A stretch of 64,000 bases of DNA from contig CAYYIS010000020.1 of assembly GCA_964470965.1 (NCBI GenBank), positions 1 through 64,000 of the forward strand, written 5' to 3'. Both the position numbers and the translations under genes were made by a program. Below the pieces are notes generated by a model. The model was given only the letters and a program-made list of their open reading frames with translations, ran no database searches and had not been told where the DNA came from. The stretch is from CAYYIS01 sp964470965 (lineage in GTDB: Bacteria; JAAXHH01; JABIQT01). Positions 51,893 through 61,063 of the stretch are shown piece by piece; position 1 is the stretch's first letter; every line of letters begins with the position of its first letter.

Positions 51893-53605
51893 ATGAGTCA
51901 GCGGTGGATATTTACAGAACCGTCTGAAAATACCGAAGAACTGATGTCGTTGATCAACGTACCACGTATCATCGCTCAGATTCTGCTCAATCGCGGGGTA
52001 CTGACGTTCGATGAAGCCCGGTATTTCCTTAAACCGACCCTGGAAGATCTTCACGATCCGTTTTTGATGCAGGATATGGACACCGCCGTCGACCGAATCG
52101 TCCAGGCCATAGATCAGGATGAGTCGATCATGGTATTCGGGGATTACGATGTGGACGGAACCACCGCCACCACGCTTCTCTATGTTGTGCTGCGGTCGTT
52201 GACCCAGCATATATCTTATTATATTCCCGATCGTCTTAATGAAGGCTACGGGTTGTCCGACCGTGGAATGGAAATCGCCAGAGAACGAGGCGCGACCTTG
52301 ATTATCTCGGTGGATTGCGGTATCACCGCCAACCGGGAGATCGGTCTCGCCCGTGAAACCGGAATCGATGTGATTGTCGTCGACCACCATGTGCCGGGAG
52401 AAACGCTACCGGACGGTGTAGCCGTACTCAATCCGAAACGCAGAGATTGCCCGTATCCCTTTAAAGAACTGTGCGGAGTCGGTCTGGCCTACAAGGTTTC
52501 CCAGGCACTGGCCCATCGTCTCGAACTGCATCCAGAGATTATCGACTCCCATCTGGACCTTGTAGCACTCGGCACCACGGCGGATATCGTGCCGCTTCAG
52601 GATGAAAACCGCGTCCTCACAAAATACGGCCTCGCCACGCTGCATCAGACGAACAAAGTCGGTCTTCAGGCCTTGATTCGGGCAGCGGGTATGAAAGAGA
52701 AAGAGCTGTCCACGGGTCAAGTGGTGTTCGGCCTGGCACCACGCATCAACGCAGCCGGACGTATGGGAGACGCCAACAGAGTAGTCCAGCTCCTGACCAC
52801 GGAGGACTTCGTTGAAGCGGAGGCACTGGCCGAGGAACTCAATTCAGAAAATAACCGTCGCCGGCACCAGGATACATCCGCTTTCGAGGAAGCGAATCAG
52901 ATGGTTGCTGATGATCCATTCCTTCGGGAGGCGGAGGGCATCGTACTGGCTTCGGACAAATGGCATCCAGGTATCATAGGAATCGTGGCCTCGCGCATCG
53001 TGGAGACATACAGCCGGCCGACCGTAATCATTGCGATCAACGGAGAAAGCGGGCGCGGATCCGGGCGGACAATGGGTGATTTCCACCTCTATGACGCGCT
53101 CAAGGACTGCGACGATCTTTTGGAACAGTTCGGCGGCCATCACCATGCCGCAGGCCTTTCGATACGAACCGACCGCATAGCGGATTTCAGGCAGCGGTTC
53201 CACGATGTGGTTTCGCGAAAAGCCTCGCCGCTGGATTTTATCCCCACCCTTTCTGTGGAAACCGAAATAGAATTCGAAGAAGTGACGCCTCGCCTCATGC
53301 GCCTATTGAAGATGCTGGCACCGTTCGGTCCGAAAAACCGACATCCTGTGATGGTATCCCGCGATCTTTCGCTGGTCGGTCAACCCAATGTTATCGGCAA
53401 CGATAAGCGGCACTTGAAATTCAGGGTTCGCCAGGGTAGCCATGTACTGGAAGCCATCGCCTTCGGAATGGCGGAATATGCGGATCAGCTAAGAGAACAG
53501 CCGGACCAGGTCAATCTGGCATACGCAATCGAAGAAAATACCTGGAACGGTAAAACGACAATCCAGCTAAGGGTGAAGGATATCAAAGTCGGTGACAGTG
53601 AATAA
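51893..53605 (+). CDS. recJ: Single-strand-specific exonuclease RecJ
   Basis: A 570-residue 5'-3' exonuclease of recombination and mismatch repair. DHH motifs: VFGDYDVDGTTATTLLYVVL (motif I), ISVDCGITANREI (II), VIVVDHHVPGETLP (III) and LVALGTTADIVPL (IV). The DHHA1 part has GRGSGRTMGDFHL and QFGGHHHAAGLSI, and an OB-like C-terminus (RQGSHVLEAIAFGMA) follows. Length and order match RecJ. It probably shares a transcript with meaB 26 bases downstream. Confidence 0.96.
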   Translation: MSQRWIFTEPSENTEELMSLINVPRIIAQILLNRGVLTFDEARYFLKPTLEDLHDPFLMQDMDTAVDRIVQAIDQDESIMVFGDYDVDGTTATTLLYVVLRSLTQHISYYIPDRLNEGYGLSDRGMEIARERGATLIISVDCGITANREIGLARETGIDVIVVDHHVPGETLPDGVAVLNPKRRDCPYPFKELCGVGLAYKVSQALAHRLELHPEIIDSHLDLVALGTTADIVPLQDENRVLTKYGLATLHQTNKVGLQALIRAAGMKEKELSTGQVVFGLAPRINAAGRMGDANRVVQLLTTEDFVEAEALAEELNSENNRRRHQDTSAFEEANQMVADDPFLREAEGIVLASDKWHPGIIGIVASRIVETYSRPTVIIAINGESGRGSGRTMGDFHLYDALKDCDDLLEQFGGHHHAAGLSIRTDRIADFRQRFHDVVSRKASPLDFIPTLSVETEIEFEEVTPRLMRLLKMLAPFGPKNRHPVMVSRDLSLVGQPNVIGNDKRHLKFRVRQGSHVLEAIAFGMAEYADQLREQPDQVNLAYAIEENTWNGKTTIQLRVKDIKVGDSE

Positions 53606-53631
53606 CGCTGCCTTCCGAACCTCCCCTCATA

Positions 53632-54576
53632 ATGTCTACCTCCCTCCTCGATAACTTCTTTTCAGGCAACCGGCTGGCGCTAGCGCGTGTCATCACCCTT
53701 CTGGAAAATGATCCCGCCCGCCGTGAATCGTTGTCGCAGACGCTATATCCAAAGAGCGGACAATCCCGGAGGATCGGATTTACAGGACCACCCGGTGCTG
53801 GCAAAAGTACCCTCATCGACCGCCTGGTTCAATTATTAAGAGAGCAGGATCAGACCGTCGGCGTGGTGGCTGTCGATCCGACCAGTCCGTTCACAGGGGG
53901 GGCGCTCCTGGGTGACCGGGTGCGAATGCAAAGTTCCTGGTCCGACCCTGGTGTATTCATGCGCAGTATGGCGGACCGGACCAGCACCAGCGGTCTCTCC
54001 GCCGCAACACCCGATGTGATCACCGCCCTTGATGCGTTCGGCAAAGATGTGGTTATCGTGGAGACGGTAGGCGTGGGTCAGTCCACACTCGATATCTCCG
54101 ACGTCACCGATACAACCGTCGTGGTACTGACCCCGGAATCCGGGGACAGTATACAGGCCATGAAAGCAGGCCTGATGGAAATAGCGGATATTCTGGTTGT
54201 CAACAAAGACGACCGGGAAGGGGCGGGGCATTTTGCCTCCGATCTGCAGATGGTAATTGAGATGAAGCAGGATATGGGCGATTGGTTGCCACCCATCGTT
54301 CGGGCCAGTGCACAAAACGGGACTGGTATGGATGAGGTGCATACACGGTTGACGGAGCATCAGGCGTATCTGGAGGACAGCGGGAGACTCGAAGGAAGAA
54401 GGCTGCGGCAGAGCTTGGCTGCGATCACGAGGGCCATAGACGAACGGATCGCCTGTCGCCTTCAGTCGATACCCGATTTAGATGAAGCGCTGACCCGTCT
54501 GGCGGATCGTGTATCCCAACGGGAACTGTCGCCGTTTGCCGCAGCGGATGAAGTATTGAAGCAGTCGGACTTGTAG
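53632..54576 (+). CDS. meaB: Methylmalonyl-CoA mutase-associated GTPase MeaB
   Basis: A 314-residue G3E-family P-loop GTPase that loads or protects adenosylcobalamin in methylmalonyl-CoA mutase. Walker A is FTGPPGAGKSTLIDRL, the metal/switch elements are VAVDPTSPFTGGALLGDRVRM and VETVGVGQS, and the base motif is LVVNKDDREGA (NKxD). The helical C-terminus (AADEVLKQS) is the MeaB dimerisation end. It is followed 83 bp later by a B12-binding mutase subunit, which confirms the pathway. Confidence 0.94.
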   Translation: MSTSLLDNFFSGNRLALARVITLLENDPARRESLSQTLYPKSGQSRRIGFTGPPGAGKSTLIDRLVQLLREQDQTVGVVAVDPTSPFTGGALLGDRVRMQSSWSDPGVFMRSMADRTSTSGLSAATPDVITALDAFGKDVVIVETVGVGQSTLDISDVTDTTVVVLTPESGDSIQAMKAGLMEIADILVVNKDDREGAGHFASDLQMVIEMKQDMGDWLPPIVRASAQNGTGMDEVHTRLTEHQAYLEDSGRLEGRRLRQSLAAITRAIDERIACRLQSIPDLDEALTRLADRVSQRELSPFAAADEVLKQSDL

Positions 54577-54659
54577 CTGATTCATACAAATTTCCTTGAT
54601 TTACATCCCTTTAATCTGTCGAATCTACCGGTCCAACACACCATGAAAAGGCAATAGCT

Positions 54660-55076
54660 ATGACACACAAAATTCGTGTATTGGTCGCCAAACCGGGTCT
54701 GGACGGACATGACCGCGGAGCCAAGGTGGTTGCCAGTGCATTGCGTGACGCCGGCATGGAAGTGATCTACACCGGCCTGCGTCAGACCCCGGAGATGATC
54801 GTAGAAGCCGCCATACAGGAAGATGTAGATGTGGTCGCCCTGAGCATCCTCTCCGGCGCTCATATGACCATCCTGCCGCGAGTCCTGGATTTGCTCAGGG
54901 AAAACAGCGCGGACCATATGCTGCTGACCGGCGGCGGTATCATTCCCAGAAATGATATTGAAAAACTGGAAGCACTTGGTGTCGGTCGTCTTTTCGGCCC
55001 GGGAACATCAACCAGAGACATTATCACTTACATAGAAGAGGAAGTACAGAAACGGCGTAAGACATTAGGGAATTAG
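54660..55076 (+). CDS. Methylmalonyl-CoA mutase, cobalamin-binding subunit
   Basis: A 138-residue stand-alone B12-binding domain. The DxHxxG cobalamin motif is in KPGLDGHDRGAKVVA (lower-axial His), with VVALSILSGAHMTILP and LLTGGGIIPRNDIEKL as the later dimethylbenzimidazole-tail contacts. Such split small subunits pair with a separate catalytic chain to interconvert methylmalonyl-CoA and succinyl-CoA. The catalytic chain is not in the window, although meaB is. It sits between meaB and a YtcJ amidohydrolase. Confidence 0.93.
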   Translation: MTHKIRVLVAKPGLDGHDRGAKVVASALRDAGMEVIYTGLRQTPEMIVEAAIQEDVDVVALSILSGAHMTILPRVLDLLRENSADHMLLTGGGIIPRNDIEKLEALGVGRLFGPGTSTRDIITYIEEEVQKRRKTLGN

Positions 55077-55108
55077 AGACAGGCGCCGACTTAATCTCAG
55101 GAGGTATC

Positions 55109-56830
55109 GTGTTCCAGCGGACACTTTTCAAATATATCGTACTTTCATTTCTTATCATGTGCCCCAGCAGTGAAACCCGGGCACAGGTTCGCAAGTCGAC
55201 GGCGGACTTGGTGCTGAAGAACGGCACCATTCACACGATGGCACCGGAACGCTCCAAAGCACAGGCGGTGGCCATAATCGGGAATCAGATCGCGGTGGTT
55301 GGCACCAACGATGATGTAGCGCCATATGTCGGGTCCGACACACGCGTCATCGATCTGAGGGGCCAGGCGGTGTATCCCGGCTTTAAGGAAAGCCATGGTC
55401 ACTTGATGGGTATCGGGACCGCCAAGCTCCAACTGGATCTGGTGGGAACCAAGAGTTACAAAGAAATGATCGATCGCATCGTGGCACGGGCCAAAAACGC
55501 TGCACCGGGTGAATGGGTCACCGGCCGCGGGTGGCACGAGGAGAAATGGACCGATCGCAGTTCGTTGACGGTCCGGGGGTTCATGACTCATCACGATCTC
55601 ACCGATGCGGTGCCGAATAATCCGGTGTATGTGCGTCGTGCAGACGGCCATGCCGCTTTCGCTAATGGCAAAGCAATGGAGTTGGCAGGGGTCAACAGAA
55701 ACACTCAAGCTCCCGAAGGCGGCGAGATAATTAAAGATAAAGATGGGAATCCCACCGGTGTATTCGTGGACCAGGCCATGCGCCTAATAAAAACTCCCGG
55801 GATAAGTGAGAACCAGAAACGACAGGCGTTGGAACTCGGTATCCAGGAATGTCTGGCTAACGGTATCACCATGTTCGACGACGCCGGGGTCGACCTGGCG
55901 ACGATCGAGCTGTACAAAGAATTCGCCGACAATGGGGATCTGGGCATCCGCCTGTACGTGATGGCCGGCGGTTTGACTACCATGCGCCGGATCGGCCAGC
56001 CCATCCTCAATTACGGCAACGGCTTCCTGACGATCCGTACTGTCAAGTTGGTGGCAGACGGAGCGCTTGGTTCACGCGGCGCCGCCTTGCTGGAAGAGTA
56101 TGAAGATGATCCCGGCAACTCGGGCTTCTACACAACTCCGCCGGAAACGATCTACACCGCTTCAAAATACGGACTGGAAAACGGCTGGCAGGTCGCCACG
56201 CATGCCATCGGAGACCGGGGCAACCGGATGATGCTCGACATGTATGAAAAGGCCATGTCCGAATATCCTCATGTGAAAGACCATCGATTCCGTGACGAAC
56301 ACACGCAGATCCTCGATGAGGCCGATATCAAGCGGTTCGCGAAGCTCGGAGTGATCGCATCTGTGCAGGGCATCCACGCCACCTCCGATCTCCCCTGGGC
56401 GCCGGACCGACTGGGTGTGCACCGTACCGAAGAAGGGGGATACGTGTGGCAGAAACTGCTCAAGGAAAACGTAAAGGTTATCAACGGTACGGACGCGCCG
56501 GTGGAAGACATCAGCCCTGTCGCTTCCTACTACGCCTCAGTTACACGTCAGAAGGAAGACGGTACGCCCCACGGCGGTATGTACCCAGATCAGCGGATGA
56601 CGCGGCACGAAGCACTGAGATCCTACACTCTGGACGCGGCCTACGGTTCCTTTCATGAAAAAAAGGGCGGCTCGATCGAAGTCGGCAAGCTGGCGGACTT
56701 CACGATCCTGTCCAAGGACATCATGACCGTGCCGGAACGGGAGATCCTTGACGCCGAGGTAATATACACCATCGTAGATGGTATTGTGCGCTACGAACTG
56801 GGCAAGCCGACAAAGCCAGCCGTACCTTAA
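55109..56830 (+). CDS. YtcJ-like amidohydrolase (amidohydrolase 3), exported
   Basis: A 573-residue metal-dependent hydrolase. The GTG start follows AGGAGG and opens a signal-peptide-like stretch (FKYIVLSFLIMCPSSETRAQ). The metal sites are GFKESHGHLMG (His-x-His), with NGWQVATHAIGDRGNR and FRDEHTQIL for later His ligands; NGTDAPVEDI holds the catalytic Asp. LVLKNGTIHTM and VGKLADFTIL are the small beta-domain halves. Substrate is unknown. The last 91 bases, coding for the C-terminal 29 residues and stop, occur again at 58751-58841. Confidence 0.9.
   Translation: MFQRTLFKYIVLSFLIMCPSSETRAQVRKSTADLVLKNGTIHTMAPERSKAQAVAIIGNQIAVVGTNDDVAPYVGSDTRVIDLRGQAVYPGFKESHGHLMGIGTAKLQLDLVGTKSYKEMIDRIVARAKNAAPGEWVTGRGWHEEKWTDRSSLTVRGFMTHHDLTDAVPNNPVYVRRADGHAAFANGKAMELAGVNRNTQAPEGGEIIKDKDGNPTGVFVDQAMRLIKTPGISENQKRQALELGIQECLANGITMFDDAGVDLATIELYKEFADNGDLGIRLYVMAGGLTTMRRIGQPILNYGNGFLTIRTVKLVADGALGSRGAALLEEYEDDPGNSGFYTTPPETIYTASKYGLENGWQVATHAIGDRGNRMMLDMYEKAMSEYPHVKDHRFRDEHTQILDEADIKRFAKLGVIASVQGIHATSDLPWAPDRLGVHRTEEGGYVWQKLLKENVKVINGTDAPVEDISPVASYYASVTRQKEDGTPHGGMYPDQRMTRHEALRSYTLDAAYGSFHEKKGGSIEVGKLADFTILSKDIMTVPEREILDAEVIYTIVDGIVRYELGKPTKPAVP
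56740..56830 (+). repeat. 91-bp direct repeat, left copy (inside amidohydrolase gene)
   Basis: Bases 56740-56830 are identical to 58751-58841. This copy is the functional gene end. Identity stops at once on both sides: the bases before are CGG versus GTC and those after CTGAAAG versus TAACGG. Confidence 0.97.
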
Positions 56831-56941
56831 CTGAAAGCGATAGGTTTACACCGCCATCGAAATCACACGCCTACACCGAGTCAGAAACGCCACACTTGGG
56901 AGAGTGGATATCGGGCCGAACCGCACTATAGGCAGGCATGT

Positions 56942-56973
56942 AAAAAACCACGCCGGGAGCCTTGAATGGCGTG
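56942..56973 (-). terminator. Terminator of the inserted membrane-protein gene
   Basis: On the minus strand CACGCC (56973-56968) pairs with GGCGTG (56954-56949), followed by a T-rich tail (six T at 56947-56942). It lies about 20 bases beyond the gene's stop. Confidence 0.6.
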
Positions 56974-56991
56974 AGGATACATTTATTAACG

Positions 56992-58554
56992 TTATCGCTC
57001 CTCTAAGTAGCCGTCTGCCGTGATTTTCAAAATAAGATGTGGCGTGTCCTTATTGAAGCTAGGCCATTGTGCCGGCGTATCGGTTTGCACGATATTAATT
57101 ATCAGGCCAAGATTTCCGTGAAAAACCTTCATTCCCTTTACAATAAAAACAGTCCCGCCTATAAGATAGATCGGTGTTGTCTCATCAACATGTGAAAAAC
57201 GGGCCTGAAAAGATGTCATGATATTCTCATAGAAACGGCTTCGATGATCCATTAATTTTTGGTCGGATACAGTCAGTAGAAAGTGTCCGATAAATGTTAG
57301 GATGACGATGCCATGTACCGTCAGACGAGGCAAGAGACGGTTATGGCTACGATAGAATTGAACTGCAATTATGCCGGAAAGAATCGAAAAACCGATTGCA
57401 CCCAGATAGATATGTCTGTAAAAATTGGTATAATACAGCAGGGCAGCCGGAGCTATAGACAGGAAAATCCAAAGCATAAGAAATCGTACTGTTTTTGTCC
57501 CAGTAATCCAGATGATGGGAATAGCGATCAATACACCGATTCGGACAACTGTCTTGATTAACCAAATAAGATCCGTTAAGCCATAAACGGATAGGCTATT
57601 GGACAGATAGCCACCACCCTCCACCGGAAAAACAAATAAAGTAAAGTAAGTGGAGAGAGCGATGATAAAGTGAGATGCAATCGCCCAGGTGGTAAAGTCA
57701 GCCGCCCGAGTTACCATAGCGTTAGGCTCTGTCGAGATTAAATCCCTGTATAAACCCGGTACGGATGACTGAATGAAGAAGTAATGGCCCAGGCCGTATA
57801 TGATGAACATCGTTAAAAAAGGCGCCAGCCTTTTTATGATCTTACCTAGCTGAGCGTGCCAGAGGCTCCTGTCTTTTTGAAACAGCAGGGAGCCTTCATA
57901 AATTACAAGCGTCGGAAAAAGCGTAATAAAAGACTCCTTGGTAAGTAGCGCGCATATGAACGAAATTATAGAGAGAATGTAATATCGTGTATTGTTATTT
58001 GAGGCGTAAGTAACGTATGCTATTATACAACAGAGATAGAAAATGATACAATACTGTTCAGAGAAAGCGCTGGATATCTGAAAGGTAGACATTGTGTGGG
58101 TTCGATGAATGCCGAACAGCAATCCGGCAAAGATCCCTACACTGTAATCTTCTGTCAATTTGAAAGCGAGTATAAAGACGAGACAGCTGACGACAAGATG
58201 GAATATTATGCTCAAGATTTGATATGGGACTGGATCGATCCCGAAGGATTTATAGACAATCAGCATGCTACCCAGTGCCAGAGGGCGAAAGAACCCATAC
58301 ATCAAACGTTCATTGAAGAGATGTAATAATGAGGAATCTTCGGCCTTCATTATCGCCTCAAGGAAAAGGAAATCATCAAGCCAGAAGAAATTATCTATAG
58401 AGGCGGCGTTGGGAATCACGACGATACATGCAATGGTTACGAAGGAAAAAACAATGCGATGCTGAGATAGCCATTGGCAAAATGGTGCCACTCCGACATC
58501 CTTTTTAAGCAGAGAGAGAATTTTTCGGATATTGATCAGCCGGCAACTTATCAC
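56992..58554 (-). CDS. Polytopic membrane protein, GT-C glycosyltransferase-like
   Basis: A 520-residue protein with about 11-13 hydrophobic segments. After the first helix the sequence FFWLDDFLFLEAI gives an acidic pair in the first outer loop, the hallmark of GT-C enzymes that take sugars from lipid carriers. FFRPLALGSMLIVYKSFG and LLFGIHRTHTMSTF resemble loops of bacterial dolichyl-phosphomannose-type transferases. The C-terminal 70 residues are outside the membrane. The gene is visibly AT-richer than its neighbours, runs opposite to them, and is framed by a 91-bp direct repeat, so it looks like an insertion. Exact activity is unknown. Confidence 0.7.
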   Translation of the reverse strand: MISCRLINIRKILSLLKKDVGVAPFCQWLSQHRIVFSFVTIACIVVIPNAASIDNFFWLDDFLFLEAIMKAEDSSLLHLFNERLMYGFFRPLALGSMLIVYKSFGIDPVPYQILSIIFHLVVSCLVFILAFKLTEDYSVGIFAGLLFGIHRTHTMSTFQISSAFSEQYCIIFYLCCIIAYVTYASNNNTRYYILSIISFICALLTKESFITLFPTLVIYEGSLLFQKDRSLWHAQLGKIIKRLAPFLTMFIIYGLGHYFFIQSSVPGLYRDLISTEPNAMVTRAADFTTWAIASHFIIALSTYFTLFVFPVEGGGYLSNSLSVYGLTDLIWLIKTVVRIGVLIAIPIIWITGTKTVRFLMLWIFLSIAPAALLYYTNFYRHIYLGAIGFSILSGIIAVQFYRSHNRLLPRLTVHGIVILTFIGHFLLTVSDQKLMDHRSRFYENIMTSFQARFSHVDETTPIYLIGGTVFIVKGMKVFHGNLGLIINIVQTDTPAQWPSFNKDTPHLILKITADGYLEER

Positions 58555-58750
58555 GAAAATAGTAATGAAGATAATGGTGTGCTATCGAGTTCGCAAGTAA
58601 AGACTCATTGAGATGATAATGGTTGGCATAATTGAATTTTTGCTTTCGTTAGTGGCTGGTCCAGGCCATCTCCCCAAAGTCCAAGTAACAGTGAATCTCA
58701 CATAAAAAAGAAGGGCCGGGGTGAGGATAAAATACCACGGCTTAGGTGTC

Positions 58751-58841
58751 GGAGATCCTTGACGCCGAGGTAATATACACCATCGTAGATGGTATTGTGC
58801 GCTACGAACTGGGCAAGCCGACAAAGCCAGCCGTACCTTAA
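58751..58841 (+). repeat. 91-bp direct repeat, right copy (displaced gene tail)
   Basis: An exact copy of the last 91 bases of the YtcJ gene, including the stop, but with no gene body in front. The sequence after it leads within 30 bases to a strong plus-strand terminator, which suggests that this is the original downstream flank of the amidohydrolase gene. Confidence 0.97.
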
Positions 58842-58867
58842 TAACGGAGAGCCGGTTACTATCTTAT

Positions 58868-58905
58868 CGGGGAGAGGAACATTTTGTTTCTCTCCCCGTT
58901 TTATA
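58868..58905 (+). terminator. Rho-independent terminator, probably once serving the YtcJ gene
   Basis: CGGGGAGAGGAAC (58868-58880) pairs with GTTTCTCTCCCCG (58886-58898) through 13 bp with one G-U, followed by TTTTATA. It has no plus-strand gene directly upstream except the displaced amidohydrolase tail. Confidence 0.9.
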
Positions 58906-58950
58906 TAAATAGTGTTACGACACGACGTGCCATGCGCATGAAATAAGATC

Positions 58951-58979
58951 TTGACGTATGTTGTTGAATGTCACATATT
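58951..58979 (+). promoter_or_regulatory. Promoter of the lolA-nadD operon
   Basis: TTGACG (58951-58956), 17 bases, CATATT (58974-58979). The start near 58986 gives a 20-nt leader with the ribosome-binding site CAGGAG before lolA. Confidence 0.6.
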
Positions 58980-59005
58980 AACAGGTCTTTTCACAGGAGT
59001 ATTCC

Positions 59006-59644
59006 ATGTTCCATGCGTGCATCCAGTTTCTGCTGATAACCGGTTTGGTTACATCGTTTTCCGTCCCGGAGCCAACCGCGCACGACATTACGAAGAAGAC
59101 AAAGCGCCGGTTTGATGGCGTTAAGTCTTTATCAGCAGACTTTTTACTGGCGTCAAACCTGGATATTCTGGACCAGGCCGGTGAATCATCCGGGCGCCTT
59201 TTTCTGGAGCGGGACACAAACAAGCTCCGTCTTGAACAGGAGGGCCAGGTCATTGTGTCCGACGGAAAATCGATCTGGACCTATGTGCCCGAAAATCAGC
59301 AGATCATCGTCAGCCCCATGGAGACATCCGGTGGTATGCGGCCGGATGAATTCCTGTTCTATTTCGCCCGCCATTATACGCCAGAACTCAAAGGGACGGA
59401 GACCATTGACGGCATAACACATTATATTTTGGAATTGACCGCCAACGAGGAAAATGCGCAACTGGAACGGGTTACCGTTTGGGTAGACAACAAAAACTGG
59501 CTGACACGCAAAGTTCGGTATGTGGACGATATGGAATCCTCTACTACAATTTCGTTTTCCGACATCCGCCTGAATCCCCGGCTTCCCGAAGAAACATTTG
59601 TCATGAATGTGCCGGAAGGGGTAGAAGTCGTTGACCTCCGGTAA
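59006..59644 (+). CDS. lolA: Outer-membrane lipoprotein carrier protein LolA
   Basis: A 212-residue periplasmic chaperone that ferries lipoproteins from LolCDE to the outer membrane. A signal peptide spans about residues 1-18 (FLLITGLVTSFSV). The body matches LolA: KRRFDGVKSLSADFLLAS, GRLFLERDTNKLRLE, VSDGKSIWTYVPENQQI, LERVTVWVDNKNWLTRKV and TTISFSDIRLNPRLPEETF, the last being the conserved C-terminal strand. It is the first gene of a tight four-gene operon (gaps of 25, 14 and 5 bp). Confidence 0.93.
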   Translation: MFHACIQFLLITGLVTSFSVPEPTAHDITKKTKRRFDGVKSLSADFLLASNLDILDQAGESSGRLFLERDTNKLRLEQEGQVIVSDGKSIWTYVPENQQIIVSPMETSGGMRPDEFLFYFARHYTPELKGTETIDGITHYILELTANEENAQLERVTVWVDNKNWLTRKVRYVDDMESSTTISFSDIRLNPRLPEETFVMNVPEGVEVVDLR

Positions 59645-59669
59645 GACGATTTAATAGGGACATCGCACT

Positions 59670-61049
59670 ATGCGCACCATTGGCCTGGCAAGTCTGGGCT
59701 GCTCGAAAAACCTTGTAGATTCCGAAGTCATGCTCGGCCTGCTCTCACAGGGCGGCTATGAGATTGTCGAGTCCTACCCGGATGCCGACGTCATCATCGT
59801 GAACACCTGCGCGTTTATCGGACCGGCGAAGGAAGAATCGATCGACACGATTCTGGAGCTAGCCCGGTTTAAGGAAGACGGACGTTGTTCTTCGCTGGTG
59901 GTTACCGGTTGCATGGCACAGCGGTATTCGAAGGAACTGGTGTCTGAAATTCCCGAGATAGATGCAGTAATCGGAGTCCATCAGTATCAGGACATCGTGT
60001 CTTTCCTGGACCAGTTGCAGGACGATGGAGATACGCTCCGAGACATTCGCCGAGTACCGCTGGCCACGGATTTTTCGTATCCGAGAATCGTGAAGACCCC
60101 CCGTCACTCGGTGTACCTGAAGATTGCTGAAGGATGCGACAGAAGGTGTACCTTCTGCATCATCCCGGCTATCCGTGGTAAGCAGGGCAGCCGGACGGTC
60201 GCATCTCTCGTGGAGGAAGCCCGGAATCTCGTCGATAAGGGCGCTAAGGAACTCAACCTGATTTCTCAGGATACCACGTGGTACGGCAAGGATCTGCCGG
60301 AACCAGCCGCTCTGCCGGATCTGTTGCACGCGCTCAACGATGTCGAAGGCATACAGTGGATTCGGCCGCTGTACAACCATCCGTTTCGGTTTACAGATGA
60401 GATTATTCAAAGTATCGCGGAGCTGGATCATGTGTGCAATTATATCGATATGCCGCTGCAGCATATCTCGGATCACATGCTCACCGCCATGAATCGGGAA
60501 ATCAGTCGGAAAGAAACCGAACAGCTTCTCAAAAAAGTGCGGCGTGCCATACCTGATCTGACGTTCCGCACCACATTCTTAGTCGGATTTCCCGGCGAAA
60601 ATGAGGATGATTTTCAGCAGCTCTATGACTTCGTCTCGGAATCTGCCTTCGACCGTGTCGGCGTGTTTCCCTACTCCGCCGAAGAACATACTCCGGCGGC
60701 GAAGCATCCGGATCAAGTGCCGGAGGAAGTTAAACAGGAGCGGTTTGACCAGCTGATGGAACTGCAGCGGGGAATATCGCTTGCCCGAAATCAGGCATTG
60801 ATCGGCAAAACACTCAAAGTGCTAATCGATGAACCCGGCCGCGTCGATGCACCCGCAATAGCGCGGACAGAGGCGGATGCTCCTGAAGTGGATAACGAAG
60901 TACTAATTTATGACACCCAGGTGGAACAGGGCGCGTTTCTGCATGCACGTGTTGTCGATGCATTGGAATACGACCTTGTAGGGGAAGTCGCACACCCTGA
61001 AAACGCGGCATTGCAGATTATTGAACCTTCGAACCCTGGAATGCTTTAA
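59670..61049 (+). CDS. rimO: Ribosomal protein S12 methylthiotransferase
   Basis: A 459-residue radical-SAM enzyme adding a methylthio group to an Asp of ribosomal protein S12. The N-terminal cluster domain has GLASLGCSKNLVDSE (Cys), IVNTCAFIGPAKEES (Cys) and VVTGCMAQRY (Cys). The radical-SAM cluster is KIAEGCDRRCTFCIIP. LNLISQDTTWYGKDL and VGFPGENEDDF follow, and the TRAM-like end contains RVDAPAIART. CSKN plus the sequence around it distinguishes RimO from MiaB. It is translated 25 bases after lolA. Confidence 0.95.
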   Translation: MRTIGLASLGCSKNLVDSEVMLGLLSQGGYEIVESYPDADVIIVNTCAFIGPAKEESIDTILELARFKEDGRCSSLVVTGCMAQRYSKELVSEIPEIDAVIGVHQYQDIVSFLDQLQDDGDTLRDIRRVPLATDFSYPRIVKTPRHSVYLKIAEGCDRRCTFCIIPAIRGKQGSRTVASLVEEARNLVDKGAKELNLISQDTTWYGKDLPEPAALPDLLHALNDVEGIQWIRPLYNHPFRFTDEIIQSIAELDHVCNYIDMPLQHISDHMLTAMNREISRKETEQLLKKVRRAIPDLTFRTTFLVGFPGENEDDFQQLYDFVSESAFDRVGVFPYSAEEHTPAAKHPDQVPEEVKQERFDQLMELQRGISLARNQALIGKTLKVLIDEPGRVDAPAIARTEADAPEVDNEVLIYDTQVEQGAFLHARVVDALEYDLVGEVAHPENAALQIIEPSNPGML

Positions 61050-61063
61050 AGGAACTGACTGTA

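Noticed and set aside
56740..58841. 91-bp repeats as attachment sites of an integrative element
   Set aside because: No integrase, recombinase or tRNA target between them; kept only as a duplicated tail of unknown origin.
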